A stretch of 64,000 bases of DNA, taken from assembly GCA_020350885.1 (NCBI GenBank), contig CP070727.1, positions 2,487,830-2,551,829 of the forward strand, read 5' to 3'. The notes under the pieces were generated by a model. That model had not been told where the DNA came from, ran no database searches, and was given only the letters and a program-made list of their open reading frames with translations. A program made the translations under genes and the position numbers. This document shows, piece after piece, positions 27,464 to 36,762 of this stretch. Source of the stretch: a bacterium. Its GTDB lineage: Bacteria; Krumholzibacteriota; Krumholzibacteriia; Krumholzibacteriales; Krumholzibacteriaceae. Position 1 is the stretch's first letter; each line of letters opens with the position of its first letter.

Positions 27464-27488
27464 CATATGCCGGCTTTAACGGCATATG
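27464..27488. repeat. Perfect inverted repeat after the MATE gene
   Basis: CATATGCCG and CGGCATATG form a 9-bp perfect stem, extendable by two more pairs, around a 7-nt loop just after the MATE stop. There is no U-tract. It may be an RNA 3'-end stem-loop or a protein-binding palindrome before tmk. Confidence 0.4.
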
Positions 27489-27552
27489 TGGACAGGGTGT
27501 CTCGTGTCGTTGGAAGTGATATGTATCTGTTCGTACACGTTGGAGGGATACC

Positions 27553-28203
27553 GTGAGCGGTAGCTTTATTACGTTCGAGGGGATCGAGGGATCCGGGAAG
27601 TCGACAGTCGCTCGGGCGGTATACGAGGCATTCCGGCGGGCGGGCATACCCGCCCTGTTGACCCGGGAACCGGGGGGAACGAGGATCTCCGAGGGGATAC
27701 GCAGCATGGTGCTCGATCCCGATGCCACCGAGATCTGCCCCAAAGCGGAACTTTTGCTCTACCTTGCAAGCAGGGCCCAACTTGTGCAGGAAACCATCGA
27801 ACCTGCACTTCAGAAGGGGCAGGTTGTCCTCTGTGATCGGTTTATGGATGCCTCCGTCGCCTACCAGGGCTGGGCGCGGGGATTGGGGGAGAAACTGGTC
27901 GGGGACCTCAATGCCTTCGCCGTCGGTCAGACCGTACCCGGCATCACGTTTCTTCTCGACCTCCCGGTGGCCGAGGGTTTCCGGCGGGGACCGGAGCGGC
28001 GTGAGGGCGAAAGGAGGTCCGCCAGAGACCGCCTCGAACGTGAAGAGCAATCCTTCCATGAAAAGGTGAGGGAGGGTTACCTGAGACTTGCCGAGAAGAA
28101 CGGAGACAGGTTCGTCGTGATCGATGCCTCAAAACCTGTTGATGAGGTCATAACAGAAGTTCTGCGGAACATTGAGGCACGTCTCAACGTTAATATACTG
28201 TAA
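27553..28203 (+). CDS. tmk: Thymidylate kinase
   Basis: The 216-residue protein has the P-loop FEGIEGSGKST, TREPGGTRISE, the DR motif in LCDRFMDASVAYQG, and a LID segment (RDRLEREEQSFHEKVREGY). It phosphorylates dTMP to dTDP. The start is GTG following GGAGG. Confidence 0.95.
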   Translation: MSGSFITFEGIEGSGKSTVARAVYEAFRRAGIPALLTREPGGTRISEGIRSMVLDPDATEICPKAELLLYLASRAQLVQETIEPALQKGQVVLCDRFMDASVAYQGWARGLGEKLVGDLNAFAVGQTVPGITFLLDLPVAEGFRRGPERREGERRSARDRLEREEQSFHEKVREGYLRLAEKNGDRFVVIDASKPVDEVITEVLRNIEARLNVNIL

Positions 28204-28373
28204 GGGTTCAAGAAGGGTTTGATTCGCCTCCAAGGCGATTACTATATTAGGGTAGAACGGTAGAGAAAGATAGTTGTGCCGGCGTGAGGCACGATTTGTG
28301 ATAGGGAAATGATACGGGCGATATAGATGACGAATGAAACGTAAGAGACGAAACAGGGTATTGGAGGTCAACC

Positions 28374-29945
28374 TTGCGATGTAACAAGAGACTGATTGTA
28401 TTGATTGTGCTCCTGGCGGTCGTGATGAGTACGGCGATCTATGTGTGGGCACAGGAGGAAGAGAGGGACAAGCGGGAGCAACTTTTCAGAGAACTGGAGC
28501 GTTTCGCAACCGTAGTCGAACGCATCACGGATTTCTATGTCAACGAGACGGACTCCGAAGAGCTTATCAACTCTGCAATCAACGGGATGCTCATGGAGCT
28601 CGATCCACATTCCGTTTATTTAGACAAGCATCAATACGACAACCTGATGATCGACACCAAGGGGGAGTTCGGTGGACTGGGGATAACGATATCGATCAGA
28701 AATGGATTCCCTACCGTGATCTCGCCGATCGAGGGAACGCCCGCCTACAGGCTCGGGATGCAGGGTGGCGACAGGATCGTCGAGATCGAGGATGAATCGA
28801 CGAACGGGTGGACATCCGAACAGGCGGTCTCGAAGCTCCGGGGGCCGCCGGGTACGCAGGTCAATATCACGGTCGATCGCGAGGGCCTAGAGGACTCGCT
28901 GTATTATACTATTACCCGCGACCTCATCAGGGTACCGAGTATCACGTACTGGGATGTCATCGAGGATGTCGGCTACATACGCGTAGCGCGTTTCTCAGAG
29001 AAGACGGCGCAGGATCTCGACAGGATCATCACGGAGTTCGAGGGTGCGGGTGTCGAGGGGCTCATCCTGGATCTCCGTTCGAATCCCGGAGGGCTTCTGG
29101 AGGCGGCATGGTCGGTCGCAGAGCTTTTTCTCGAGAGGGACAACTTGATCGTGTATACCGAGAGCCGCATACCCCGGCACAACAAACGGTTCGTTTCGAA
29201 GTCGAAGCGGATCCATACCGGCTATCCCATTGTTGTGCTGGTAAACGGAGCGAGCGCCTCCGCATCCGAGATCGTTGCCGGTGCGCTCCAGGATTGGGAC
29301 AAGGCGGTGGTCGTCGGGCAGCCGACATTCGGTAAGGGCTCGGTGCAGACGGTTTTCCAGGTGGACGGAAGGTCGGCGCTGAAGCTCACCACGGCGAAGT
29401 ACTTCACGCCGAGCGGCAGAAGCATACATCGGGACGAGAAAAAGAAGGGAAGGGCCCAAGACGCTGCAACCGGCGAGGAGGCACCTGAGGAGTACTCCAC
29501 GGCCGGGGGAAGGACCGTATACGGCGGCGGCGGCATTACGCCCGACTGGAACGTGGAGCTACCCGCATATACGGATCTCCAGCGGCAGCTCGAGCTCAAA
29601 GGCGTCTTCTTTTCGTACGCAATCCATTATACCGCATACAACGATGTGGATGAGTCGTTCGATGTTAACGACGATGTCTTAGCGGACTTCAAGGAGTACC
29701 TGAAATCACAGGAGATCGAAATCGATGAGAAGTGGGGTGAGGAGGACACACGGTACATCACGCTTGCAATTAAGCGGGAGGTTTTCCGGAAGCTCTTCGG
29801 CACGAAGGGTGCGTATATCGCAACCCTTCTGGAGGACAGGGAAATCCAGAAGGTGCTCGAGATGTTCCAAAACGCACCGTCACTAGAGGCGATGTTCGAA
29901 TATGTGAAGGAGCAGGGGAAGCTGGCGAAGACGGAGGAACAGTGA
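28374..29945 (+). CDS. S41 family carboxyl-terminal processing protease (CtpA/Prc-like)
   Basis: The 523-residue protein has an N-terminal signal or anchor (LIVLIVLLAVVMSTAIYVWAQ), the family's LDPHSVYLD segment, a PDZ domain (residues about 100-185, GTPAYRLGMQGGDRIVEI) and the S41 core: LDLRSNPGGLL, the Ser nucleophile in NGASASASEI and Lys in FGKGSVQ. After the protease core lies a C-terminal helical domain of about 150 residues. It acts in the periplasm on proteins with particular C-termini. The TTG start has GGAGG 6 nt upstream. The next gene overlaps by 4 nt. Confidence 0.93.
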   Translation: MRCNKRLIVLIVLLAVVMSTAIYVWAQEEERDKREQLFRELERFATVVERITDFYVNETDSEELINSAINGMLMELDPHSVYLDKHQYDNLMIDTKGEFGGLGITISIRNGFPTVISPIEGTPAYRLGMQGGDRIVEIEDESTNGWTSEQAVSKLRGPPGTQVNITVDREGLEDSLYYTITRDLIRVPSITYWDVIEDVGYIRVARFSEKTAQDLDRIITEFEGAGVEGLILDLRSNPGGLLEAAWSVAELFLERDNLIVYTESRIPRHNKRFVSKSKRIHTGYPIVVLVNGASASASEIVAGALQDWDKAVVVGQPTFGKGSVQTVFQVDGRSALKLTTAKYFTPSGRSIHRDEKKKGRAQDAATGEEAPEEYSTAGGRTVYGGGGITPDWNVELPAYTDLQRQLELKGVFFSYAIHYTAYNDVDESFDVNDDVLADFKEYLKSQEIEIDEKWGEEDTRYITLAIKREVFRKLFGTKGAYIATLLEDREIQKVLEMFQNAPSLEAMFEYVKEQGKLAKTEEQ

Positions 29946-30610
29946 GACGTAAGGTGGCGGTAATCTGTGACTTCGACGGGACGATCTCGGTTCGGGATGT
30001 CGGGCACCATTTTTTTGGTGCTTTCATTTCCGATTCGCACGGTCGGAGTGATCTTCTCCACCGGTGGAAGATCGGTCTAATCAGCTCGCGGGAATGCCTG
30101 GTCACCGAGATCGACTGGGTCGATGCCTCCCGGGAGGATCTCGATAACTTTCTTTCGAATGAGCTGCTGGATCCGTATATAAAGGATTTCATCGATTTCT
30201 GTGACCGGAGAGACTTCAAGACTCTCATTCTCAGCGATGGGCTCGACTACTATATCGACAAGCTACTTATGAAATTCGGCCTCGGATTCCTCGATTACAG
30301 GGCCAATCATTTGGTACTCAGCAACGGCCGCCTCGCCGGTGTCGAATTCCCATACTATGACCTTATGGAATGTACCATGTGCGGCAACTGCAAACGCTAC
30401 CACGTCGAGCAGTTGAAAAATGAGGGTTACTATACCGTGTACGTCGGAAACGGCTACAGCGACCGTTGCCCCGCCGAACATGCCGACATTGTCCTCGCCA
30501 AGGGTGACCTGCTCGATCATTGCCGGCGAGAAGGGCAGGAATGTGTTCCGTTTTCCAATTTCCGGGATGTCGAACGGGAATTGACCGAACGGCTCATTCT
30601 CGCCGAGTAA
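29942..30610 (+). CDS. HAD-IB phosphatase, MtnX/phosphoserine-phosphatase-like
   Basis: The 222-residue protein has HAD motif I (ICDFDGTIS), motif II (ILSDGLD) and motif IV (VGNGYSDRC). An insertion MECTMCGNCKR has a C-x2-C-x2-C pattern of the type seen in MtnX-like enzymes, possibly binding metal. MtnX acts in methionine salvage, but no other salvage gene is near, so the substrate is open. It is translationally coupled to the S41 protease. Confidence 0.85.
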   Translation: MRRKVAVICDFDGTISVRDVGHHFFGAFISDSHGRSDLLHRWKIGLISSRECLVTEIDWVDASREDLDNFLSNELLDPYIKDFIDFCDRRDFKTLILSDGLDYYIDKLLMKFGLGFLDYRANHLVLSNGRLAGVEFPYYDLMECTMCGNCKRYHVEQLKNEGYYTVYVGNGYSDRCPAEHADIVLAKGDLLDHCRREGQECVPFSNFRDVERELTERLILAE

Positions 30611-30620
30611 ACCCGCCGTT

Positions 30621-30995
30621 TCATTCGGTGAGCTGCTCCTGATGATGCTTTTGGAGGGCATCAGCATAGATTCGACTCACGTAGCCGCCGAAATTGAAGA
30701 TGTCCTCGTCCTCGATGCTTTCCTTCTCAATGAGCCTTTTCATCTTGTCCATAACATCGGTCATATCGTTTTGCGAGATCATACCCTTGTCGTAGACGCT
30801 CCAGAATTTGTTCAAAGTATAGGTTAGCTCTTCCTCGTATTTGTCCTTGAGCTCCGGGGTGAGCCGTTCGGTCAGCCGGCGGCTCGCCGAAAAGTAGATG
30901 CGTTTCGAGATCCAACCTCTCGAGAGTAACAGTACGACGGTCGCTACGACGGCAATTCCGGCTATGATGCCAACCGTTCTCCATGTGTTACGCAT
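30621..30995 (-). CDS. Small single-pass membrane protein of unknown function
   Basis: The 124-residue protein has one N-terminal TM helix (VGIIAGIAVVATVVLLLSRGW) and then a charged helical domain (SASRRLTERLTPELKDKY; MKRLIEKESIEDED). No family is recognised. It starts 11 nt after the alpha/beta hydrolase gene on the same strand. Confidence 0.75.
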   Translation of the reverse strand: MRNTWRTVGIIAGIAVVATVVLLLSRGWISKRIYFSASRRLTERLTPELKDKYEEELTYTLNKFWSVYDKGMISQNDMTDVMDKMKRLIEKESIEDEDIFNFGGYVSRIYADALQKHHQEQLTE

Positions 30996-31006
30996 GATCT
31001 TCTCCT

Positions 31007-31864
31007 CTATGTGTGTATAAGGGTCTCCCGAAACCAGTTTTCCGTGAGACCGACGGCCCGCTCGAGCTCATCCGATGTCCGGCGTACGGGATGGGCGACG
31101 TTGAACATATGCCCGCACCCCTCGATGACTTCGAGCCGGTAACGGCCCCGCCTGGCTCCGGTGGCGAGCGCGAGGGTTTCACGGAGTGTCACCGCCGCGT
31201 CCCTGTCTCCGTGTATCATGAGGTGTGGAATGGTGCACGTGTTTACGATCGAGACGAGATCGCGCTCCTCCCTGTTAGCGGCAACATCCTCGTAGTACGA
31301 ATACGGCAGCTCGAGCGGCATGCAGGCCCTGGGATCATCAAACACGAGGGGCCCGTCCCGGCGCCACTGTTCCTTCCTGCGCTCCGAGTATCGATCGAGC
31401 TTGGATGGTGTCGCCCATGTCACGATGGATTGCACTTCATTACGTCCCGATGCAACGAGCAGCGCTATTGCGGCACCCCTACTGTACCCCATGAGACCCC
31501 ATCCCTTTGTACCGACCGGCAACGGCAGCGATCCAGATCGGATATAGGTACAGACCCGCTCGAGATCGGCGAGCTCCTTGCTCACGGTGTTCCGGGCGAA
31601 TTCCTCGGGCCGTGTGATAAGCCCCGTCTCTTCATCTACGCCGTTCAGCGAAAAACTCATCGTACAGACGTGGAAGCCCGCTTCGGCGAGGCGCTCTGAG
31701 AGGGTGGGGAAGAACCCCCACCGCTTGTAACCGAGAAAGCCGTGGCAGATGATGATGAGCGGCCGTTCCTCTTCCGGCGCACACGATCGCAGGTCTGCGT
31801 GGATGGGATAAGGATTCCCGTCCTCGATAACGATATCCCTGAGTGTAAGTTGCAGTTCCGTCAC
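31007..31864 (-). CDS. Alpha/beta hydrolase (dienelactone hydrolase/acyl-peptidase-like)
   Basis: The 285-residue protein has IIICHGFLGYKRW (oxyanion HG), the nucleophile elbow GYSRGAA, the acid in HGDRDAAV and the His in EGCGHMF, the full catalytic triad in order. No signal peptide is evident, so it is probably cytoplasmic. The segment FSLNGVDEETG resembles esterases acting on small esters, but the substrate is not known. Confidence 0.88.
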   Translation of the reverse strand: MTELQLTLRDIVIEDGNPYPIHADLRSCAPEEERPLIIICHGFLGYKRWGFFPTLSERLAEAGFHVCTMSFSLNGVDEETGLITRPEEFARNTVSKELADLERVCTYIRSGSLPLPVGTKGWGLMGYSRGAAIALLVASGRNEVQSIVTWATPSKLDRYSERRKEQWRRDGPLVFDDPRACMPLELPYSYYEDVAANREERDLVSIVNTCTIPHLMIHGDRDAAVTLRETLALATGARRGRYRLEVIEGCGHMFNVAHPVRRTSDELERAVGLTENWFRETLIHT

Positions 31865-32012
31865 TGATCGTCCCGTTCGATACTGTGTCCTCGCCCGCCC
31901 GGTTCACCATAGAACAGCTTTACAATACGTGAAGTCGTACACGTAGTCAATTCTTGCAATGTGAAAAGACGTAACGTATTATGCTTATAAAGGATATACA
32001 GTGGGGTGATGG

Positions 32013-32840
32013 ATGACGAGAAGAATTGTCATCGGATTGATACTGACGATCGCCCTGCTCGGCCTGGCACGGCGGATCTCGTCGAACAGACCGAGGGAGA
32101 TCATCGTCGAGAAGGGCGCACTGAGGTTCTACCATCTGGAGGTGAAGGAGCAGGTCGGTCGCGGGAGGCCCGAGGTGCGCTTGATGGTGGAACCTGCCCG
32201 AGAGGGGAAGGTCTATTGCATATACAGGCTGGTTGGGGAGGGGATTCAACACAGGATATTGATGCAGGCGGACGGAACGGGCCGATGGACCGCGTCACTT
32301 CCCGATCTCGAGAAGGGGAGGCGTCTCGAGTACGCCTTTGTCATGCGTGGCGACGGGGGTGCCGCGGTACGGCTCCCCGAACGAGAGGATCAGTTTCTGC
32401 TCATCAAGTACAAGGGTCACTACTCGACTGTAGTTCTCGTTTTTCATGTTCTGTTCATGTTCGGGGCCTTCTTCTTCATGATCCAATGCCTCATGGGAGC
32501 GATCGGCATTCTACGGGGGCGGGAGGAGAAGCTTCCGACCGTAAGAATGGCACGGTGGGTGTTATTCTGTACTTTTATCGGCGGCTGGCCGCTCGGATTC
32601 ATTCTGAACTATCAGCGCTTCGGACCGCTCTGGGAAGGATTTCCGTTCGGTTTCGATATAACGGATAACAAGACGCAGATCATCTTTTTCATCTGGATCG
32701 TGACGGCACTGCTCGTGCGGGGCAGCTTTTTCGGGAAGGGGGAGCGGTCCGATACCCTGGGCAGGCGAGCTTTTGGCTGGATGGTTGTGACCTGCTGCAT
32801 TGTGAGCCTGGCGCTATACATAGTACCGCACAGTCTCTGA
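32013..32840 (+). CDS. Membrane protein of unknown function
   Basis: The 275-residue protein has an N-terminal TM segment (residues 5-20), a predicted extracytoplasmic beta-rich domain (about 25-135), then four TM helices. Examples are VVLVFHVLFMFGAFFFMIQC and IIFFIWIVTALLVRG. No family is recognised. A conserved-looking NYQRFGPLWEGFPFGFD loop joins TM3 and TM4. It stands alone. Confidence 0.75.
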   Translation: MTRRIVIGLILTIALLGLARRISSNRPREIIVEKGALRFYHLEVKEQVGRGRPEVRLMVEPAREGKVYCIYRLVGEGIQHRILMQADGTGRWTASLPDLEKGRRLEYAFVMRGDGGAAVRLPEREDQFLLIKYKGHYSTVVLVFHVLFMFGAFFFMIQCLMGAIGILRGREEKLPTVRMARWVLFCTFIGGWPLGFILNYQRFGPLWEGFPFGFDITDNKTQIIFFIWIVTALLVRGSFFGKGERSDTLGRRAFGWMVVTCCIVSLALYIVPHSL

Positions 32841-32938
32841 GGGGGAAGTGTGTGTGGTGCTCGTAGCATGCGGCGGACTTTACAGGAATAACCGGCGGGG
32901 ATCGAACAGGCCAATGAGGGAGGTCGGGGGGAGCTTCT

Positions 32939-33934
32939 ATGATGGCAAGAGGAGATCAGACGAATCTCTTTGAGGACGCACGCGTATGCTTTGCGCCGAT
33001 GGCGGGGTACTCGGATGCCCCGGCGCGCCTTCTCTGCTTCGAATTCGGTGCGGACTTCGCCTACACCGAAATGGTGAGTGCCGAGGGATTGGTACGTCGC
33101 GGCGAGAAGACGATTTGTCTTCTCGAACGGATGGATGGTGAGGGACCGGTCGGCGTGCAGCTCTTCGGAGCTGATGCCGGTGTTCTCGCCGAAGCGGCGG
33201 CCATCGTTACCGGTACATCGCCGGCCTTCATCGATCTCAACTTCGGCTGCCCCGTAAAAAAGGTGATCAGGCGAAACGGCGGGGCAGCAATCATGCGGGA
33301 CCTGGGCCTCATGGGGCGCATATGCCGGGCGGTCGTACGGAGCACGGACCTTCCGGTAACGGCGAAGATCAGGAGCGGGTGGAGCCCTGCGGAGGAGAAT
33401 TTCATGGAGGCCGGGCGTGTAATCCAGGATGCGGGTGTTGCGGCGGTGGCTATTCATCCCCGGTTCCGTACACAGGGATTTTCGGGCGTGGCGAACTGGG
33501 AGCACATCGCCCGGCTCAGGGCGGGGCTCTCGATCCCGGTGATCGCCAACGGTGATGTACAGGATGCTACCGATTACCTCGCAATGGTGCAGACAACGGG
33601 CTGCCGAATTGTTATGATCGGCAGAGGTGCCTACGGCCGGCCGTGGATCTTCAAAGAGATAAAGGATGCGCTGGACGGCAGGATTTCAGGTCGTGTCGGC
33701 ATCGGAAGCAGAATCGATGTTCTCGAACGGCATCTCAGGATGGAGGTCGAGTGGAAGGGTGAACGGCTCGGAACAGTCGAGATGCGCAAACATTACGGCT
33801 GGTATCTGAAAGGTATGCCGGGTATCAAACGGTACCGCCGGGAGCTTACATCGGCGGGAAGCCTCGAGGAACTGGTGCGGATACTCGTTGAATTGAGAGA
33901 GGGGTTTGACGGTACATGGAAGAAACTCGCTTGA
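32939..33934 (+). CDS. dus: tRNA-dihydrouridine synthase
   Basis: The 331-residue FMN enzyme has APMAGYSDAPAR, the catalytic Cys in NFGCPVKKV, the FMN-binding Lys in TAKIRSGW, AIHPRFRTQGF and IANGDVQD. It reduces uridine in tRNA D-loops using NAD(P)H. Which Dus subtype it is cannot be said. It heads an operon in which larB overlaps its last 19 nt, although tRNA modification and nickel-pincer synthesis have no known link. Confidence 0.94.
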   Translation: MMARGDQTNLFEDARVCFAPMAGYSDAPARLLCFEFGADFAYTEMVSAEGLVRRGEKTICLLERMDGEGPVGVQLFGADAGVLAEAAAIVTGTSPAFIDLNFGCPVKKVIRRNGGAAIMRDLGLMGRICRAVVRSTDLPVTAKIRSGWSPAEENFMEAGRVIQDAGVAAVAIHPRFRTQGFSGVANWEHIARLRAGLSIPVIANGDVQDATDYLAMVQTTGCRIVMIGRGAYGRPWIFKEIKDALDGRISGRVGIGSRIDVLERHLRMEVEWKGERLGTVEMRKHYGWYLKGMPGIKRYRRELTSAGSLEELVRILVELREGFDGTWKKLA

Positions 33935-34794
33935 GAGAGCTGCTCGTGAATGTGGCACAGGGGGAGATCGATGTCGAGGAGGCGCTGGAACGGCTCCGGG
34001 TCCTCCCCTTCGAGGATTTGGGATTCGCAAAGGTCGATCATCATCGTTCAATCAGGCGCGGACTGCCCGAGGTGATTCTCTGTGAAGGGAAGACACCCGA
34101 GCAGATTGTCTCGATCGCACGGAATATAGTCGAGAAGGGGGTCAATCTTCTCGCCACGCGGTGCGCACCCGAGCTGTTCGCCGCGATGGCGCCCGAGCTT
34201 CCCGAAGCCATCTACCATGAGGAGGGACGCCTCTTCGCGGTTGAACGGGTGGCGATCGAACACAGGGGGCAGGTTACAATCGTTTCGGCTGGGACGGCCG
34301 ACAGGCCGGTAGCGGAGGAGGCGGCGCTGAGTGCGCATTATCTGGGTTGCAATGTCGACAGGCTCTACGATGTAGGCGTAGCCGGGATTCACCGACTTCT
34401 CTCGAACTGGGAGCAGATCAGGAACGCCGATATTCTTATCGTCGTCGCCGGAATGGAAGGGGCGCTGGCGAGCGTCGTCGCCGGAATCGCCGATGTGCCT
34501 GTAATTGCCGTACCGACGAGTGTCGGTTACGGAGCGAGCTTTGGTGGACTCTCTGCGCTTTTGACCATGCTCAATAGCTGCGCCGGAGGTGTGACCGTGG
34601 TCAATATCGATAACGGGTTCGGTGCGGCTTTTGCGGCTGCGTCGATGTGCCGGAAAGTGTGCAGGATTGAGGAGGACCGCCGGGCGGGGGGCGAGGGCGC
34701 TACTCGTGAAAGGAAAGGGTCCGGCAAGAAGATGAAGCGGGGTACAAAGTGCAAACAGGGAGGAGCCCGGCGTGCGCGCAAGATCAAAGAATAG
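33916..34794 (+). CDS. larB: LarB, nickel-pincer cofactor biosynthesis (PurE-like carboxylase) with basic C-terminal tail
   Basis: The family core is clear: EVILCEGKTPEQIVSIA, VSAGTADRPVAEEA, YDVGVAGIHRLL, VVAGMEGALASVVAG and PTSVGYGASFGG. LarB carboxylates and hydrolyses nicotinic acid adenine dinucleotide in the first step of the nickel-pincer nucleotide made for lactate racemase and related enzymes. The last 40 residues are a Lys/Arg/Gly-rich tail (RERKGSGKKMKRGTKC...) beyond the usual end. The gene overlaps dus and larC on either side. No larE or larA is within the window. Confidence 0.94.
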   Translation: MEETRLRELLVNVAQGEIDVEEALERLRVLPFEDLGFAKVDHHRSIRRGLPEVILCEGKTPEQIVSIARNIVEKGVNLLATRCAPELFAAMAPELPEAIYHEEGRLFAVERVAIEHRGQVTIVSAGTADRPVAEEAALSAHYLGCNVDRLYDVGVAGIHRLLSNWEQIRNADILIVVAGMEGALASVVAGIADVPVIAVPTSVGYGASFGGLSALLTMLNSCAGGVTVVNIDNGFGAAFAAASMCRKVCRIEEDRRAGGEGATRERKGSGKKMKRGTKCKQGGARRARKIKE

Positions 34795-35992
34795 GACAAA
34801 AGAACATGGTGTCATCATCGTCGATCCATCTAGTGGATTGAGCGGCGATATGTTTCTCGCGGGGCTCTGTGCACTGGGCGCGAACGTACGGGAGATCGAG
34901 CGTGTGGTGGCAACACTGCCTGGGCTCGAGCCGTTCCGTATCGTTCTCGGCAGGGTCAAACGAAGCGGTATCGACGCCTGGCGTGCACGGGTCAAGTGTC
35001 CGAAGGCTTCGAAGAGCAGAAACCTGAAGAGCATCCTTACGATGATCAGACGGTCACCGCTGGATGCTCGCATCAAGAAGCACGCAACGAAGGCATTCCT
35101 CGTCCTCGGGGAGGTCGAGGGGAGAATACACCGGGTACCCCTCGATAAAGTGCATTTTCACGAAGTGGGCGCAGTCGATTCGATCGTCGATATCGTCGGT
35201 GCTGCGGTGGCGCTGGGCATGCTGGGTTACCCGAGGATCTATCACCGTCCTTTCAAACTCGGAAGCGGTACCATTCAGATCGCTCATGGCGAGCTTCCGG
35301 TGCCGGCGCCCGCGACACTGGAGCTGGTGAAGGGTAAGACTGTGCGTTTCAGTAACGAGCCGTACGAGATCGTCACCCCCACGGGTGCTGCACTCATGGC
35401 GGCGTTCGGCGAGGAACTACCGACCTCCCGGGCCGTGCAACCGCATGCGGTTGTGTATGCAACGGGTACCAGAGAGCCTGTCGACTCGGCCGGTATCCTT
35501 CGAATGATAAAGGCGTATATATCCGAAGCAGCCCGGGAGGTCTTGCTCTTGCGCACAACGATCGACGACATGAATCCCGAGCAGTATGGGTATCTTCAGG
35601 AGCATCTCTTCGAGGCGGGAGCACTCGAGGTCTACCTCACCCAGCTCATTATGAAGAAGGGACGCCCCGGTGTGCTCGTGACCGTCCTCTGCGAGCAGGA
35701 TGCACGGGAGCGGATGCTGGAGATCCTGTTCTCGGAGTCCACCACACTGGGTGTCCGCATAGCAGTAGAGCAGCGCGAGGAGCTCGAACGGTGGACCGAA
35801 ACGGTAGCGACATCCTATGGTGATATCACGGTTAAGTACGCTCTCCTTCCAAATGGAACCCTAAAGGTGGCACCGGAGTACGAATCGTGCACCAGGGCGG
35901 CCCGCAGGGAGGGAGTACCGATCGAGACGGTCTACCGGAGCGCCCGCGCCGCCGGAGGTATGATCGGAGGTAACCAGAAGAGGAAGCGATGA
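34772..35992 (+). CDS. larC: LarC, nickel insertion into the pincer cofactor
   Basis: The 406-residue protein has the LarC signature: DPSSGLSGDMFLAGL at the start, VHFHEVGAVDSIVDIVGAA, GELPVPAPATLELVKG and a C-terminal half with TTIDDMNPEQYGYL. LarC inserts nickel into the P2TMN precursor, consuming CTP. In Lactobacillus it needs a programmed frameshift, whereas here it is one uninterrupted frame. The GTG start lies within larB. The next lipoprotein gene overlaps by 4 nt. Confidence 0.95.
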   Translation: MRARSKNRTKEHGVIIVDPSSGLSGDMFLAGLCALGANVREIERVVATLPGLEPFRIVLGRVKRSGIDAWRARVKCPKASKSRNLKSILTMIRRSPLDARIKKHATKAFLVLGEVEGRIHRVPLDKVHFHEVGAVDSIVDIVGAAVALGMLGYPRIYHRPFKLGSGTIQIAHGELPVPAPATLELVKGKTVRFSNEPYEIVTPTGAALMAAFGEELPTSRAVQPHAVVYATGTREPVDSAGILRMIKAYISEAAREVLLLRTTIDDMNPEQYGYLQEHLFEAGALEVYLTQLIMKKGRPGVLVTVLCEQDARERMLEILFSESTTLGVRIAVEQREELERWTETVATSYGDITVKYALLPNGTLKVAPEYESCTRAARREGVPIETVYRSARAAGGMIGGNQKRKR

Positions 35993-36759
35993 GAGTGACA
36001 CGGCTGTATACGTGGTTCCTGCCACCTTGCATGTGCCTGCTCCTCTTTGTCGCCTGTGGCGGCAAGGAGGGTGTGACGCCACACCGCGATATCGAGAAGG
36101 TCGTCACACACAGGGTCGGTTACAGGGAGACCTGGCAGTCGATAGCACGTGAATTCTACGGCGACGGGGAGCGGGCCGGTGAGCTTGCCGTCTATAACGG
36201 TTCGACAGCGCAGGAGCAACCTGCCACCGGCTCCGGTATACGCATTCCTCTCACGGGCTCCGATCTACGCTCGCTGGACAGGCGGCTCGACCTGTTCACG
36301 ACGTACAACGAGGGCCTGGATCTGGCCGAGCAGGGTAACTTTGCGGGAGCGATCGAACGGTTCCGTGAGGCGCTCGAGATCGATCCCGGTTTCACCGACG
36401 CTTCCTTCAATCTTGCAGTCACCTTCCAGAAACTCGGACTCCACAACAACGCCGTTACCGTTCTCACGGATCTGATAAAACGGGCGCCGGAAAATCCCGA
36501 CCACCTGTATGCCCTCGGAAGTTCCAGATTTCATCTTCGGGATCTCGCAGGCGCAAGGGATGCATTCGCCCGGGCTCTCTCGATCGATCCATCATATCTC
36601 AAGGCCCGGTTCTCTATGGCGGTCGTCTGCGAGAAGCTGGGTAAACGCGAGGAGGCTCTGCTGCACTGGACCGAGTACCTCAGGCTCGATCCGGACGGGG
36701 AGTGGGCAGAACAGGCTCGCGCACACATCGAGGCTCTTCTCCGGTCGGAGCGGAGGTAA
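35989..36759 (+). CDS. Lipoprotein with LysM-like and TPR domains
   Basis: Residues 1-23 are a lipoprotein signal with lipobox FVAC. A LysM-like segment (RVGYRETWQSIAREFYGD, YNGST) spans about 43-80. Four TPR-like repeats follow (YNEGLDLAEQGNFAGAIERF; DHLYALGSSRFHLRDLAGA). It probably sits in the outer membrane or facing peptidoglycan. Tight packing between larC and the ECF ATPase gene suggests co-expression; a role in nickel handling would be speculation. Confidence 0.85.
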   Translation: MRVTRLYTWFLPPCMCLLLFVACGGKEGVTPHRDIEKVVTHRVGYRETWQSIAREFYGDGERAGELAVYNGSTAQEQPATGSGIRIPLTGSDLRSLDRRLDLFTTYNEGLDLAEQGNFAGAIERFREALEIDPGFTDASFNLAVTFQKLGLHNNAVTVLTDLIKRAPENPDHLYALGSSRFHLRDLAGARDAFARALSIDPSYLKARFSMAVVCEKLGKREEALLHWTEYLRLDPDGEWAEQARAHIEALLRSERR

Positions 36760-36762
36760 TCG

